Assembly (NCBI RefSeq): GCF_005938125.1
Contig: NZ_VCQN01000003.1
Span: forward strand, 248,001 to 312,000
Reading direction: 5' to 3'
Source of the DNA: Bacillus sp. BHET2
GTDB lineage: Bacteria; Bacillota; Bacilli; Bacillales; Bacillaceae_B
Length of the DNA: 64,000 bases
A model generated the notes under the pieces. It made no database searches and was not told the origin of the DNA. It saw only the letters and a list, made by a program, of their open reading frames with translations. Made by a program: the position numbers and the translations under genes. Within the stretch, counting starts at the first letter, position 1; every line of letters begins with the position of its first letter. Shown here in pieces: positions 1 through 8,588 of this stretch.

Positions 1-522
1 TTGTTCAAAGCCTAGTTCAAAGCGTTGGATGACAGGTACATCTGCTCCACTGATGAATCCGAGCGTTTTTGTTTTCGATTTCATTGCGGCAACCATCCCT
101 AGAAGGAAGCTTCCTTCATGTTCCTTGAATGTAATCGATGTTATATTATCCAGTTCAGAAAACCCGTCTATTAATAGAAACTTTTGGTCAGGGTTTTCTT
201 TTGCTATTTTTTCAATAGGGTCCTGAATCGAAAATCCGAGTCCGATTACAAGATCATGTCCCTGATCAACAAGTTCCTGAAGGGCTTCTTCAAAATTGCC
301 GTCTGGTGCTTCTCTATAATCAAATAAAATACCTAATTCATCCCGGGCACGTTCCAGTCCTCTGAATGCCGAATCATTAAATGATCCATCCCCAAGTCCC
401 GTATCCGAGAGAAGGATTCCAATACTTTGCTGTTTTTCTTTGCTGGCTTCTTCTTTTTTAGGTGTAGAACATCCCGCCACAACAAGAGTGACAAGAAGAA
501 ACAGACTGATTATTTTCTTCAA
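1..522 (-). CDS. BMP-family (PnrA/Med-like) substrate-binding lipoprotein, C-terminus beyond window
   Basis: Lipoprotein of the basic membrane protein family, which binds nucleosides in ABC importers; B. subtilis Med, a competence regulator, belongs to the same family. The N-terminus has a short basic start, a hydrophobic stretch and the lipobox VAGC, then the family opening IGILLSDTGLGDGSFND and the block LVIGLGFS. 174 codons are present and the frame is open at the left edge, so roughly half of a usual 320-350 residue protein is seen. I chose the TTG at 520-522 because GGAGG lies 7 bases upstream; no ATG is as well placed. No permease or ATPase gene is in the window, so transporter versus Med-like role is open. 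Confidence 0.82.
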   Translation of the reverse strand, partial: MKKIISLFLLVTLVVAGCSTPKKEEASKEKQQSIGILLSDTGLGDGSFNDSAFRGLERARDELGILFDYREAPDGNFEEALQELVDQGHDLVIGLGFSIQDPIEKIAKENPDQKFLLIDGFSELDNITSITFKEHEGSFLLGMVAAMKSKTKTLGFISGADVPVIQRFELGFEQ

Positions 523-581
523 ACCGTTACCTCCAAATATAATAATAAGACACTTATCATGTCCGTACCTCTCTATTATCG

Positions 582-595
582 GAGGGACGGACCTT
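582..595. repeat. Single GAGGGACGGACCTT arm
   Basis: Isolated copy of the 14-base arm that forms hairpins elsewhere in this window (for example 3013-3067). It lies about 60 bases upstream of the lipoprotein gene start and has no partner arm nearby. Confidence 0.6.
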
Positions 596-730
596 TTTTG
601 AAGGGGAAGTGGAAAAAAAGTGATGGGCAGATGGGAGTGGACTATTTATCTGGGTATGTAGCTTCTCAGATCGGATAGGGGGTGAGAGGTTTTGCGGAGG
701 GGTCATTGATGGGGACTATCATTGAGGGAT

Positions 731-822
731 AACGGCGAAATCATGATTTTATCGGCGGAATTTTCAATATAACGGCGAAATCACACCACTTATCGGCGAA
801 ATCACGATTTTAACGGCGAACG
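731..822 (-). repeat. Phased 20-bp array 1, word CGCCGWTAA, 5 units
   Basis: On the plus strand CGGCG occurs at 733, 753, 773, 794 and 814, steps of 20, 20, 21 and 20. On the minus strand, the direction of both neighbouring genes, the units alternate CGCCGTTA and CGCCGATA. The bases between words are not repeated. The array fills the gap between the thioesterase terminator and the lipoprotein gene's upstream region, apart from the single arm at 582. Confidence 0.85.
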
Positions 823-832
823 CCAGCTTTTC

Positions 833-866
833 ATAAAAAAAAGAGATGCTCTAAAGCAAGCATCTC
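833..866 (-). terminator. Rho-independent terminator of the thioesterase gene
   Basis: GAGATGCT and AGCATCTC form an 8-bp stem with an 8-base loop, followed on the minus strand by a run of T. It starts a few bases past the stop codon at 874. Confidence 0.85.
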
Positions 867-873
867 CGGAAAA

Positions 874-1377
874 TTAATAGGCTTTGCGGAAAAAATCCGC
901 TAACTCTTCACTATGTTTTTTGCGTGCTTTACGGTGATCGGCACGGTTTTTGGCTGTTTCATTCAGCCATTTTTCTTCTTCTGTTTCAGGAACGACTTCA
1001 GGTATGATGGCTGGCTTATTGCCTTCCAATGCGACGAAGGTCAGGAAGGAAATGGCCGCTACATTGGTTTCTCCTGTGAGAAGGACTTCCGAAGTCACTT
1101 TCACACAAATCTCCATAGAGCTTCGTCCGGTATAGGTGACGATCGCTTCTAACGTTACGGCATCCCCGACTTTAATAGGCTGAAGAAAGTCGACGGAATC
1201 AGTGGAAGCCGTTACGACGGACTTGCGGGCATGTCGGGTTGCGGCAATAGAAGCCACATCGTCTATATAGGCCATCAGTTTTCCACCAAACAGAGTACCG
1301 TGATGGTTCGTGTCCGGCGGAAGAACGTGGGTCGTTTTATTTGTTTTCGTTTCTTTCATAAATTTTTTTTCTCTCAA
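874..1377 (-). CDS. Acyl-CoA thioesterase, hotdog fold (YkhA-like)
   Basis: Hydrolyses acyl-CoA thioesters in the cytoplasm; the physiological substrate is not evident. The single hotdog domain carries the family signature NHHGTLFGGKLMAYIDDVAS near residues 25-45 and the strand-rich block STDSVDFLQPI. The basic, charged C-terminal tail (RADHRKARKKHSEE) resembles Bacillus YkhA, and the length of about 167 residues fits. An upstream in-frame GTG at 1386 has no room for a ribosome binding site, whereas TTG at 1377 sits 6 bases after GGAAGGTG, so I prefer TTG. It is probably monocistronic, with its own terminator. Confidence 0.86.
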   Translation of the reverse strand: MREKKFMKETKTNKTTHVLPPDTNHHGTLFGGKLMAYIDDVASIAATRHARKSVVTASTDSVDFLQPIKVGDAVTLEAIVTYTGRSSMEICVKVTSEVLLTGETNVAAISFLTFVALEGNKPAIIPEVVPETEEEKWLNETAKNRADHRKARKKHSEELADFFRKAY

Positions 1378-1466
1378 TGGATTCACCTTCCGTTATCAAT
1401 ATGAAAAAAGATTGCTACCTTCTACTATTCACTAAATGACGATGGAAGAAACATGATTAGAAAAAA

Positions 1467-2660
1467 TTATAGAAATATACTAATGATAATAGCAGTGATA
1501 AAGCTAGCCAGAGTGCCTGCAAGGACAGCTTTTAAGCTCAACTTTGAAACCATAGGACGTTGAGTCGGCTCCAGTGAACCAAGTCCGACGATCAACTGTC
1601 CGATGGAAGACAGGTTGGCAAAGTTACAAAGTGCAACAGAAAGAATCGCGATGGTTTTCGGTGAAAGCTCGTTCATCATGCCTGATAACTCTTTGTATGC
1701 CACAAATTCATTCACTGAAAGTTTCGTTCCAATGATGGAAGCTGCACGAAATGCTTCATCCATCGGGATGCCTACCAATAAGGCGAATGGATAGAAGACG
1801 TAGCCGAATACCGTTGAAAGGCTAGTATCGACTATTCCTAATAATCCATTTACAGCGGCCAGGATACCGATGAACGCAATCAGCAGCCCACCAATGTTAA
1901 TAGCCAATTGAGTTCCGCTAAGGGCACCTTCTGAAATAGCTTCAAAAACGTTCGTATGAGTAGTTTTTCCTAAAGAAATATCACCGTTCGTCTTGGATTC
2001 TTCTGTTTCCGGTTCGATGATCTTAGCCATGATAAGAGACACAATTGGAACACTGAACACAGATAGAAGCAGGAATTTCATATCAATCCCCATCAGGGAG
2101 TATCCGATCAGAATGGCTCCACTTGCCGATGCTGTTCCTCCGACCATCACGGCAAAGAGCTCAGAACGTGTTAATTTCTCTAAATAAGGTTTGATCAGTA
2201 AAGGAGCTTCTGCTAAACCGAGGAATGAATTCCCAATCGCATTGAATGATTCAACCTTTGTTGTCCCTAAGATCTTCCCTAATCCAATTCCGATATATTT
2301 CACGAAAAATGGGATGATTCGCAGATAATAAAGTGCTGAAATAAGGGCAGAAATAAAGATGATGGCTCCAAGAACATTTATCGCAAAAACGAAGGAGATG
2401 TTCGTGCCCTTTTCAAAGAATCCACCGAAGACAAACATAATTCCTTCATTACTGAAATCGATAACCTTCTGCACACCCAAAGCCGCTTTCTCCAATACTT
2501 TTTGTCCAAATGGAACCTTTAATACAAAAAGAACGAGTAAAAACTCAAGGCAAATGCCGATGACAATCGTGCGCCATTGGATGGCTGAACGGTTGCTACT
2601 CAAAATCCATGCTAAAAATAAAACGCCAAGTAAAGATAAGATGCCATACACCAAACTCAT
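1467..2660 (-). CDS. Concentrative nucleoside transporter, NupC/NupG family
   Basis: Integral membrane importer of nucleosides driven by an ion gradient (CNT family). About ten hydrophobic segments are visible; family motifs include NSFLGLAEAPLLIKPYL, the GGTASASGA loop and the C-terminal block ILSVALCNFANLSSIGQ. The longer frame opening at 2690 would place GGAGG inside the coding region, so ATG at 2658-2660, nine bases after GGAGG, is the start (397 residues). A guanine-type riboswitch in its leader points to purine nucleoside uptake, as for B. subtilis nupG; substrate specificity is inferred from that leader. Transcription should shut down when guanine is plentiful. Confidence 0.88.
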   Translation of the reverse strand: MSLVYGILSLLGVLFLAWILSSNRSAIQWRTIVIGICLEFLLVLFVLKVPFGQKVLEKAALGVQKVIDFSNEGIMFVFGGFFEKGTNISFVFAINVLGAIIFISALISALYYLRIIPFFVKYIGIGLGKILGTTKVESFNAIGNSFLGLAEAPLLIKPYLEKLTRSELFAVMVGGTASASGAILIGYSLMGIDMKFLLLSVFSVPIVSLIMAKIIEPETEESKTNGDISLGKTTHTNVFEAISEGALSGTQLAINIGGLLIAFIGILAAVNGLLGIVDTSLSTVFGYVFYPFALLVGIPMDEAFRAASIIGTKLSVNEFVAYKELSGMMNELSPKTIAILSVALCNFANLSSIGQLIVGLGSLEPTQRPMVSKLSLKAVLAGTLASFITAIIISIFL

Positions 2661-2740
2661 AATACCAATCCTCCAAAATAGTTTCTTCATCGAATCCTTC
2701 GTTTATGTCGTATGATGTCAGACTTCTCAAAAAGACAAAT

Positions 2741-2890
2741 AAAAAAGTGCATGAAGACATTCTCTAATACACATAGGGAAAGTCTCCACACACAATGAAT
2801 ATAGCATATAGATAAGACTTTCCTTATAGTCCGGCACTTTACGGGTGCCAGGTAGAGACTTATGGTCCATATCACCATAGATATATAAGG
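2741..2890 (-). ncRNA. Guanine-type purine riboswitch with transcription terminator
   Basis: The aptamer occupies 2822-2890: P1 arms CCTTATA and TATAAGG, the conserved loop blocks TATGG and TTTCTACC-like TCTCTACC, and the 3' core GGACTATAAGG. The discriminating pyrimidine before TATA is C, as in guanine rather than adenine sensors. Downstream, GTGTGTGGAGAC pairs with GTCTTCATGCAC over 12 positions (2747-2793) and is followed by six T: a terminator. The aptamer's 3' P1 strand plus GGAAAGTCT (2815-2827) can instead pair with AGACTTTCCCTAT (2773-2785), which disrupts the terminator. Ligand binding therefore should turn the nucleoside transporter gene off. Confidence 0.93.
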
Positions 2891-3012
2891 AATTCGTATG
2901 AAGTTATGTTTGAAATATGTTCTTTACTCTATCACAGGAAGAAAGCTCATCACAACAATTTTTTTCGAAAAAACTGATGGCAAAAGGTGGTGGTTCATTT
3001 CTACTATAAAAA

Positions 3013-3067
3013 GAGGGACGGACCTTCATTCCTATGACCAGGTCATAGGAATCGAGGTCCGTCCCTC
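3013..3067 (-). terminator. Long GAGGGACGGACC hairpin acting as terminator of the YflJ-like gene
   Basis: A 55-base inverted repeat: GAGGGACGGACCT against AGGTCCGTCCCTC, two mismatches, then ATTCCTATGACC against GGTCATAGGAAT, almost without a loop. On the minus strand it is followed by CTTTTTATAG, giving a terminator about 10 bases past the small gene at 3077-3205. It is also the most complete member of the GGGACGGACC family in the window. Confidence 0.8.
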
Positions 3068-3076
3068 TAAATCTGT

Positions 3077-3205
3077 TTATTTTGTACGTTCTAATAGGTT
3101 TGCAAGAACGTGTTTTTTGTATGATTCAACATAGCGTTCTTCGTAGTGGCGTACGCCTGCTTTTTTTAGTTCGTGTACGTACCAGCCTTTGCTTCCTTTA
3201 TGCAT
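3077..3205 (-). CDS. Small DUF2639-type protein (YflJ-like)
   Basis: A 42-residue basic protein, MHKGSKGWYVHELKKAGVRH at its start, which matches the short Bacillus family typified by YflJ: same opening, then an E-rich turn and the ending YKKHVLANL. Its function is unknown. The frame continues upstream, but AAAGG lies 12 bases before ATG at 3203-3205 and homology begins there. It is followed by the long hairpin at 3013-3067. Confidence 0.75.
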   Translation of the reverse strand: MHKGSKGWYVHELKKAGVRHYEERYVESYKKHVLANLLERTK

Positions 3206-3513
3206 TGAAATCAACATCCTTTCTTTGCTTAGTAATGATTGGAATCTCCGACTAACTCTTCGCTTCCGAGCTACGTTAAGATTGCTTACGGTTGTACATT
3301 GTAACATCTCATTATTCAGGATAAAAGGGGTGGAAGGGAATTCTTCGGATTCATCCTTTTCTGAAAATTTTTCAGGGAAAATAAATTATTTTTGAAAAAA
3401 TGTGATCCAAAATTGAACCATCTTCGTTAGCTTTGTGAAAATTGGATGGAGGGTGCCAGTATCAGGTACACCACACTCAATAAAAGCGAATCGGAAGGAG
3501 GTGACAAGACGCA
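3206..3513. other. Intergenic region between divergent genes
   Basis: No gene seen in these 308 bases. A short degenerate inverted motif GGTGCCAGTATCAGGTACACC near 3450-3472 resembles the GTACC(T/A)GG palindromes at 33.5 kb. The 3' end carries the AAGGAGGTGA ribosome binding site of the next gene. Confidence 0.5.
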
Positions 3514-4698
3514 GTGCAAAAACGCCTAATTCAGGCTTTGCTATTTCTGGGAGTCATCAGTATTCCTACCTTTGCTTCTGCAGAGGGCGGACTTCTCTCC
3601 AATGTGACAAAAGAAGTCAACGCTGTCACTGATGAAGCAACGTCAACAGTGAATGAGGCCGTATCCGCTCCTGACGAGGAGAAGGACAAACCTTCCACTG
3701 AAGAGAAAAGTACAACTTCAAAGGATGAGAATCAATCAAAAGGGAATTTACTTTCCAATACGGTTGATTCGGTGACAGAAACGGTTGATCATACGACTGG
3801 GACCGTTTCAAATACAGTCAATTCCGCAACCAAAACGGTCGGAAATACTGTAGACAAAACCGTCCAACGCACAACAAAACCGGTTGCTGATATCGTAGGG
3901 GACTCAGCGGCCCCTGTAACGGAAACGGTAAACAATACAACGAAGTCCGTTACAAATACTGTTGAAGAAACAACGAAAACGGTAACCAATTCAGTTGAAT
4001 CGACGACCAAAACGGTCACGGACACGGTGGAAGAAACGACAGAACCTGTTACCGATTCTTTATCAGACGAAAAGCCTCTCCTGGAAGTCGACCTTTCAGA
4101 TGACCCTGAAGTGAAAATGAATACAGGGGTTGTCGATACCGAGGTTTCCGAGGACCCAAAGGTAAAAGTGGACACTGGAATCGTTGAAACAGAAGTAAAC
4201 GATGAGCCTTCTGTTGACAATAAGGTAGACGATGAAGAAAAAATGGAGAAAGAAGATGTTCAGAAGGAAACATTTAAACAAGATGTCCCTGCTGAATCAT
4301 CATCTGAAGATACTGATGAAAAGCCCATTAAAATAAGCAAAGCAAAACAATTAAAAGATTCTATACTTACCAAACCGGCTAAAGTTGAGCCAAAGGAAAC
4401 CTTCAAGGTTGAAGAACCGAAAAATCAGAAGGAACGTCCTTTCACGCCTACCAAGAAGATGGAACCGGTGTTAACGACAACAACCATGAATTCTACAAGT
4501 CAGTCTTCAACCACGAGTGGAATGAATGGGCAAGTCTCAGGATCTAGCTCTTCATGGTACTTGTCGGACCAGCAAGCAGTGGCCGTCAACTTCCAAAAAG
4601 CCAGTTTATATGAGAAAAAGAATCTCTATTATGATCAGTGGTTAAACGCACCACCGTCCCAACCACCTCAAGATTCTCTTCTTTTCAAAAGTATATAA
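3514..4698 (+). CDS. Secreted Thr/Val-rich protein with 11-residue repeats
   Basis: Unrecognised exported protein of 394 residues. A signal peptide (QKRLIQALLFLGVISIPTFASA) ends near residue 24. Residues about 80-190 consist of 11-residue units of the type NTVEETTKTVT, NSVESTTKTVT, DTVEETTEPVT, a period also found in LEA-type and amphipathic coiled proteins. Then come two near-copies of EVDLSDDPEVKMNTGVVDTE-like acidic segments, a Lys/Glu-rich stretch and a Ser/Thr-rich part with a non-repetitive C-terminus. There is no LPXTG motif or transmembrane tail, so it is probably released or matrix-associated. The GTG start is 9 bases after AAGGAGGTGA. It lies 33 bases upstream of another repeat protein, likely an operon. 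Confidence 0.72.
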   Translation: MQKRLIQALLFLGVISIPTFASAEGGLLSNVTKEVNAVTDEATSTVNEAVSAPDEEKDKPSTEEKSTTSKDENQSKGNLLSNTVDSVTETVDHTTGTVSNTVNSATKTVGNTVDKTVQRTTKPVADIVGDSAAPVTETVNNTTKSVTNTVEETTKTVTNSVESTTKTVTDTVEETTEPVTDSLSDEKPLLEVDLSDDPEVKMNTGVVDTEVSEDPKVKVDTGIVETEVNDEPSVDNKVDDEEKMEKEDVQKETFKQDVPAESSSEDTDEKPIKISKAKQLKDSILTKPAKVEPKETFKVEEPKNQKERPFTPTKKMEPVLTTTTMNSTSQSSTTSGMNGQVSGSSSSWYLSDQQAVAVNFQKASLYEKKNLYYDQWLNAPPSQPPQDSLLFKSI

Positions 4699-4731
4699 AC
4701 CTAAAAACTTTTAAAAGGAGAGAAAAATAAA

Positions 4732-6186
4732 ATGAGAAAAAGCGTATTTAGAACATTAGTAATGACAGGTGGATTAGCAGCAAGTCTAGCAATCGGAGGT
4801 CACACAAGCTTAGCGGCAGGGAATGATTCACTGCTTAACAGCAACGATGGAATCCTTGAGGATATCAACATCCTTGATTCTGAAGATGGTCTATTAAAGG
4901 GATTGAACATCGGTGGATCAGACGAAGAATCGAATACGGATGCAAATGCGGATGCCCATGCAAACGTAGTAAACGAAACTGTCGTTGATGAAGAAAATGA
5001 TTCTGTTACTACTAAAAATGGTGCGGAAGCTACTTCAGATGTAAACGCAGCTGTTGAAGGAGAAGATGAATCAGCAGAAGTGAATGCAGACACAGACGCA
5101 GCTGTTATGAACGAAACAATGGTAGAAGAAGATTCAGCTACTTCAAAAACAGAAGCAGGAGCGACTCAAGATGTAAACGCAGCTGTTGAAGGAGAAGACG
5201 AATCAGCAGAAGTGAATGCAGACACAGACGCTGCTGTTATGAACGAAACAATGGTAGAAGAAGATTCAGCTACTTCAAAAACAGAAGCAGGAGCATCTCA
5301 AGATGTGAATGCAGCTGTTGAAGGAGAAGATGAATCAGCAGAAGTGAATGCAGACACAGACGCAGCTGTTATGAACGAAACAATGGTAGAAGAAGATTCA
5401 GCTACTTCAAAAACAGAAGCGGGAGCGTCTCAAGATGTGAATGCAGCTGTTGAAGGAGAAGACGAATCAGCAGAAGTGAATGCAGAAACAGATGCTGGGA
5501 TCATGAATGAAACAATGTACAATGAAGAAGATGATTCTTATGCTACTACTACTTCTGGAAACCTTACTTCTGGTCTAAATGCTTCTGCATCTGATGAAGA
5601 TAATGAAGTAATGGCTGATGCTATGACCGATTCAAATGTTTGGGTAAGTGCTGAAAGCAGCGAAGACGATTCTTCTAAAGCGTCATTTGGTACTGAATCT
5701 ACAAATGGTCTTGTATTGGGAACAGAAGATAAAGAAGATGGTGACTCGTCTAAAGTAGAAGCGATGAACGATACTTCTCTTATGACAACAGTTGAAAACA
5801 GCGACGACTATTCTAAGTTTGAAACAAACGTAGCGAACAACCTAATGCTAGGTGCTATGACGAACGATGAAGATAACGAGTCTGCTGCTACTGTCATGAA
5901 CGCAGTTGAAGCAGGACTATGGGCTGAATCAATGGATTCTGAAGAAGAAGAGTATACGAGTGCCGGATTAAATGCTGGTACGGATACAACTCTTGGATTC
6001 TTGTCTTCTCATGAAGAAGATGAATCTTCTCTAATGTCTAACCTTGGTGTAAATGCAGATGCAAGCTACACTCAATGGGAGAATGAAGATTCTTCAGACT
6101 CTGAATTCAACCTTGGTCTTTCTACAGATCTTGGTCTAAATACAATGCTACAGTCTGATGATGAAGGTTCTAATTTAGGACTGTAA
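4732..6186 (+). CDS. Secreted, highly acidic protein with 44-residue tandem repeats
   Basis: Unrecognised exported protein, 484 residues, extremely rich in Asp, Glu, Ala, Asn and Thr with almost no Lys or Arg in the mature part. A signal peptide ends near residue 28 (HTSLAA). Residues about 103-260 are four 44-residue repeats, unit DVNAAVEGEDESAEVNADTD followed by AAVMNETMVEEDSATSKTEA. The rest is looser repetition of N/D-rich beta-prone units (NAGTDTTLGF, LGLSTDLGLN). Ca2+ binding or a biofilm/matrix role is a reasonable guess from composition only. The GGAG site lies before ATG 4732. A terminator follows at 6197. The opening SLLNSNDGIL resembles LLSN in the upstream partner. Confidence 0.72.
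   Translation: MRKSVFRTLVMTGGLAASLAIGGHTSLAAGNDSLLNSNDGILEDINILDSEDGLLKGLNIGGSDEESNTDANADAHANVVNETVVDEENDSVTTKNGAEATSDVNAAVEGEDESAEVNADTDAAVMNETMVEEDSATSKTEAGATQDVNAAVEGEDESAEVNADTDAAVMNETMVEEDSATSKTEAGASQDVNAAVEGEDESAEVNADTDAAVMNETMVEEDSATSKTEAGASQDVNAAVEGEDESAEVNAETDAGIMNETMYNEEDDSYATTTSGNLTSGLNASASDEDNEVMADAMTDSNVWVSAESSEDDSSKASFGTESTNGLVLGTEDKEDGDSSKVEAMNDTSLMTTVENSDDYSKFETNVANNLMLGAMTNDEDNESAATVMNAVEAGLWAESMDSEEEEYTSAGLNAGTDTTLGFLSSHEEDESSLMSNLGVNADASYTQWENEDSSDSEFNLGLSTDLGLNTMLQSDDEGSNLGL
5038..5520 (+). repeat. 132-bp tandem repeat inside the acidic protein gene
   Basis: Copies start at 5038, 5170, 5302 and 5434, exactly 132 bases apart, and differ at only a few mostly synonymous positions; the last copy diverges after about 60 bases. 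The near-identity at DNA level points to recent duplication or gene conversion and to likely length variation between strains. Confidence 0.9.
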
Positions 6187-6196
6187 TAGGAAGGAA

Positions 6197-6230
6197 AAGG
6201 AATGATCCACAATGGATCATTCCTTTTTTT
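6197..6230. terminator. Bidirectional terminator between convergent genes
   Basis: AAGGAATGATCCA and TGGATCATTCCTT form a 13-bp stem with a 3-base loop, followed by T7. It serves the acidic protein gene, and the convergent MFS gene's stop codon lies at its edge. Confidence 0.9.
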
Positions 6231-7518
6231 AGTGAACAGCTTTTTTCATTTCCTGCTCTTCTTTTTCAAAACGCTCGAACATGACAAAGAAGAGTGCAGC
6301 ACTAACTAGAGCAAGGATCGACAGAATGATAAACGTCCAATCATATCCTACATAAAGTGACAAGGTGATAGATAATGGCGCAATCGTTCTCGCAATCGTG
6401 AAGCGAAGGCTGGCAGCAGCAAAGTACTGTCCACGCATATGATCTGGCGCAAGCTTCGAGACGAAGCTTTGCTGAATACCGGCAGTCATCAACTCTGCGA
6501 AAGTGAATACTGCCATGCTGATGACAAACATCCACACAGAACTGGTCTGTCCAAACATAAAGATCGAAACCGCATAAATGATAGAAGACAGGATGAACAC
6601 ATTGCGCTCACGGAATTTCGTGATCCATCGCGTGATCACCACAGTAAGTAGGGCCACGAGGAACCCGTTTTCAGATAGAATTAAGCCGAATACCTGCTCA
6701 CTTACGAGGGTCAATGACCAGTTATCGAAGCTGAACAGAGTGGCTTGGTCCACGACATCTTTAATATATACAGGAATCAACAGATCAAGTTGCATGAACG
6801 TTTGACCTACAAGAACACCAGCTAAAATAAACAATAAAAACGTTTTGTCTTTGAAAATAACACTGTAATCCCTGAATTGATCCGATATTACACTATGCCA
6901 GGCTTTCTTTTTTCCTTCAGTGACAAGAAGTTTGTTCTTATCAGTTGGTGCTGTTTCTCTTGTCATTTTATATAAAAGAAGAGCAAGGAGCATACATATA
7001 AGTGCGGCGGCAATTAAAAGTTGGAAACGGTAGTGGACATAGAAAATGCCTCCGAGTATCGGCCCGACGACCACCGCGATATTAATAGATGTGTAAAAGA
7101 CTGCAAATACATGGCTTCGGTCCTTTTCATCCACCACATCAGCAACCATGGCCTGACTGGCCGGCCAATAAAACGAACCGAATACCCCGACTAAGCTAAA
7201 ACAGATAAAGCCGATCATGGCAGAATCAAGCCATGGTGAACTGGCAAGTCCAAAGATTAAAAATGCTAAGCCTTGTCCGAACGCCGAGATAACCATCATT
7301 CGCTTACGCCCGAAGCGGTCCGCGCAGTAGCCACCCATTAGATTTGCCAGCACGGCAAATACTTGCGAAAGTACCAATAGTAATCCAGCCGTCTGCTTTC
7401 CGAATGAATCCGTGAAATAAATGGTCAAGAAAGGAAAAAACATCCAGAAAGTAATGTTAATCGCTGCTTCCCCAAACAGCCGGACCTTTAAATTACGATC
7501 CCAATCCCGTATTCTCAT
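6229..7518 (-). CDS. MFS drug-efflux-type transporter (YttB-like)
   Basis: Twelve-segment major facilitator, 429 residues, in the cytoplasmic membrane. The loop 2-3 signature GGYCADRFGRKRMM is intact, and the opening MRIRDWDRNLKVRLFGE resembles Bacillus YttB-type multidrug transporters. A second family-like block (ADVVDEKDRSHVFAVFYTSINI) lies in the first half. The substrate cannot be told from sequence. ATG 7516-7518 follows GGGAGG at 7 bases. Convergent with the acidic protein gene. Confidence 0.82.
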   Translation of the reverse strand: MRIRDWDRNLKVRLFGEAAINITFWMFFPFLTIYFTDSFGKQTAGLLLVLSQVFAVLANLMGGYCADRFGRKRMMVISAFGQGLAFLIFGLASSPWLDSAMIGFICFSLVGVFGSFYWPASQAMVADVVDEKDRSHVFAVFYTSINIAVVVGPILGGIFYVHYRFQLLIAAALICMLLALLLYKMTRETAPTDKNKLLVTEGKKKAWHSVISDQFRDYSVIFKDKTFLLFILAGVLVGQTFMQLDLLIPVYIKDVVDQATLFSFDNWSLTLVSEQVFGLILSENGFLVALLTVVITRWITKFRERNVFILSSIIYAVSIFMFGQTSSVWMFVISMAVFTFAELMTAGIQQSFVSKLAPDHMRGQYFAAASLRFTIARTIAPLSITLSLYVGYDWTFIILSILALVSAALFFVMFERFEKEEQEMKKAVH

Positions 7519-7659
7519 CTATATTCCTCCCCTCATGAAACACTAGATGAACTAGAATATCATAGCCTGATAGGACAATATAAACAAGACTCATTTACTG
7601 GTATTTACAAAATATTTACTCAAAGTGATTTCCGGGCTTGAGATACCAATTTCACCTTT

Positions 7660-8286
7660 TTGAATACATTAAAAGTACTGAGAGGAAAGGAACGGTGGAC
7701 GGAGGTGATTGATAGGCTTATTCTCATTACTGGAGTGTGGACCCAGGTGGCCGGAACAGTGATTGCTGCGATCGGGGAAACCATGATTATTCGAGAAGAA
7801 CGTTACGACCAGGAGCCTCTCGGACTACGATTAGTCTCCATCGGAAATGGATTTGAAGCCGCAGGAAACTCTTTGCAGGCGGTAGGTGCTGAAAAGCTTT
7901 CGGATGGTTCAATTGGTGAAAACTTCAGAGTGATAGGAGATTGGATTCAAGCATCTGGTAACGTAACCAACGTTATAGCGGCTGAGATGCAATTTGAAGG
8001 AGGGGAGCTGGAAGGCTTAAATCTTGATATATTCGGGGACACAGTTCAATCGATTGGTGCTGGCTTGGAAGCGTATGGAGCGACTTTGAGTACTAAAGAG
8101 TTTTCAAACCTTCTTGCTGCGGGAAATACCATTCAATCACTGGGGGCAGCCCTTGAAGCGATAGGAGAAGTATATATCGTAAACGAAATGAAGGAGTTAG
8201 GTTTGCAGATCACTGCATTCGGAAGCTATGCCCAGGCAGCAGGTGCTACAATTTCTGCGATTGCGTTGACGAAGCAGTACGGGTAG
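7660..8286 (+). CDS. Gly/Ala-rich internally repetitive protein (DUF6944-like)
   Basis: About 208 residues built from five or six units of roughly 33-37 residues with the pattern G-x-x-x-Q-x-x-G-x-x-x-E-A-x-G-A, for example FGDTVQSIGAGLEAYGATLS and AGNTIQSLGAALEAIGEVYI. The helices are amphipathic and Ala-rich, with no signal peptide. I believe this is the repetitive family called DUF6944 in Bacillus, function unknown. The start is unsettled: TTG 7660 has no ribosome binding site, while in-frame GTG at 7705 lies 12 bases after AGAGGAAAGGAA and may be the real start. No terminator is evident before the array downstream. Confidence 0.7.
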   Translation: MNTLKVLRGKERWTEVIDRLILITGVWTQVAGTVIAAIGETMIIREERYDQEPLGLRLVSIGNGFEAAGNSLQAVGAEKLSDGSIGENFRVIGDWIQASGNVTNVIAAEMQFEGGELEGLNLDIFGDTVQSIGAGLEAYGATLSTKEFSNLLAAGNTIQSLGAALEAIGEVYIVNEMKELGLQITAFGSYAQAAGATISAIALTKQYG

Positions 8287-8380
8287 AGGGGAATATAGAC
8301 TGGAATGGGTGTGAAAGGGACTAACTTTCTTGATATTTAGTATATGATAAGCTGGATTAATCTGTTGTGGGCCGGGAATT

Positions 8381-8496
8381 GCGTCATTTTCAAGGTTATT
8401 GCGTCAAAATAAAAATTTATGCGTCATTTTTTTGATATTTGCGTCGTTTTTGAATGGATTTGCGTCAAAAATTGAATTTATGCGTCTTTTTACAAA
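8381..8496 (+). repeat. Phased 20-bp array 2, word TGCGTCA, 6 units
   Basis: GCGTC occurs at 8381, 8401, 8421, 8441, 8462 and 8482: steps of 20, 20, 20, 21 and 20. The filler is AT-rich and differs between units. It lies between convergent genes. The remainder of the 8287-8588 gap holds no gene. Confidence 0.88.
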
Positions 8497-8588
8497 AGTA
8501 TCCATTTGATTGAGCGCTCGATCAACCAAGCTCAACTCAACTCAACCAAACCCCAACCCCATACATAAATCGTCCACCACCACATCCT

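Noticed and set aside
427-678. 83-codon plus-strand open frame near the left edge
   Set aside because: It runs opposite the start of the BMP-type lipoprotein gene and through a GGGACGGACC arm; composition is not protein-like.
2822-2890. Copy of the CTGGCACC repeat family upstream of the nucleoside transporter
   Set aside because: The similarity (CTGGCACCCGT) belongs to the conserved purine riboswitch core, not to the dispersed palindrome family.
3626-4281. Long open frames on the minus strand opposite the first secreted repeat protein
   Set aside because: They mirror the repetitive codons of the plus-strand gene, lack ribosome binding sites and give Ser/Thr/Val low-complexity products.
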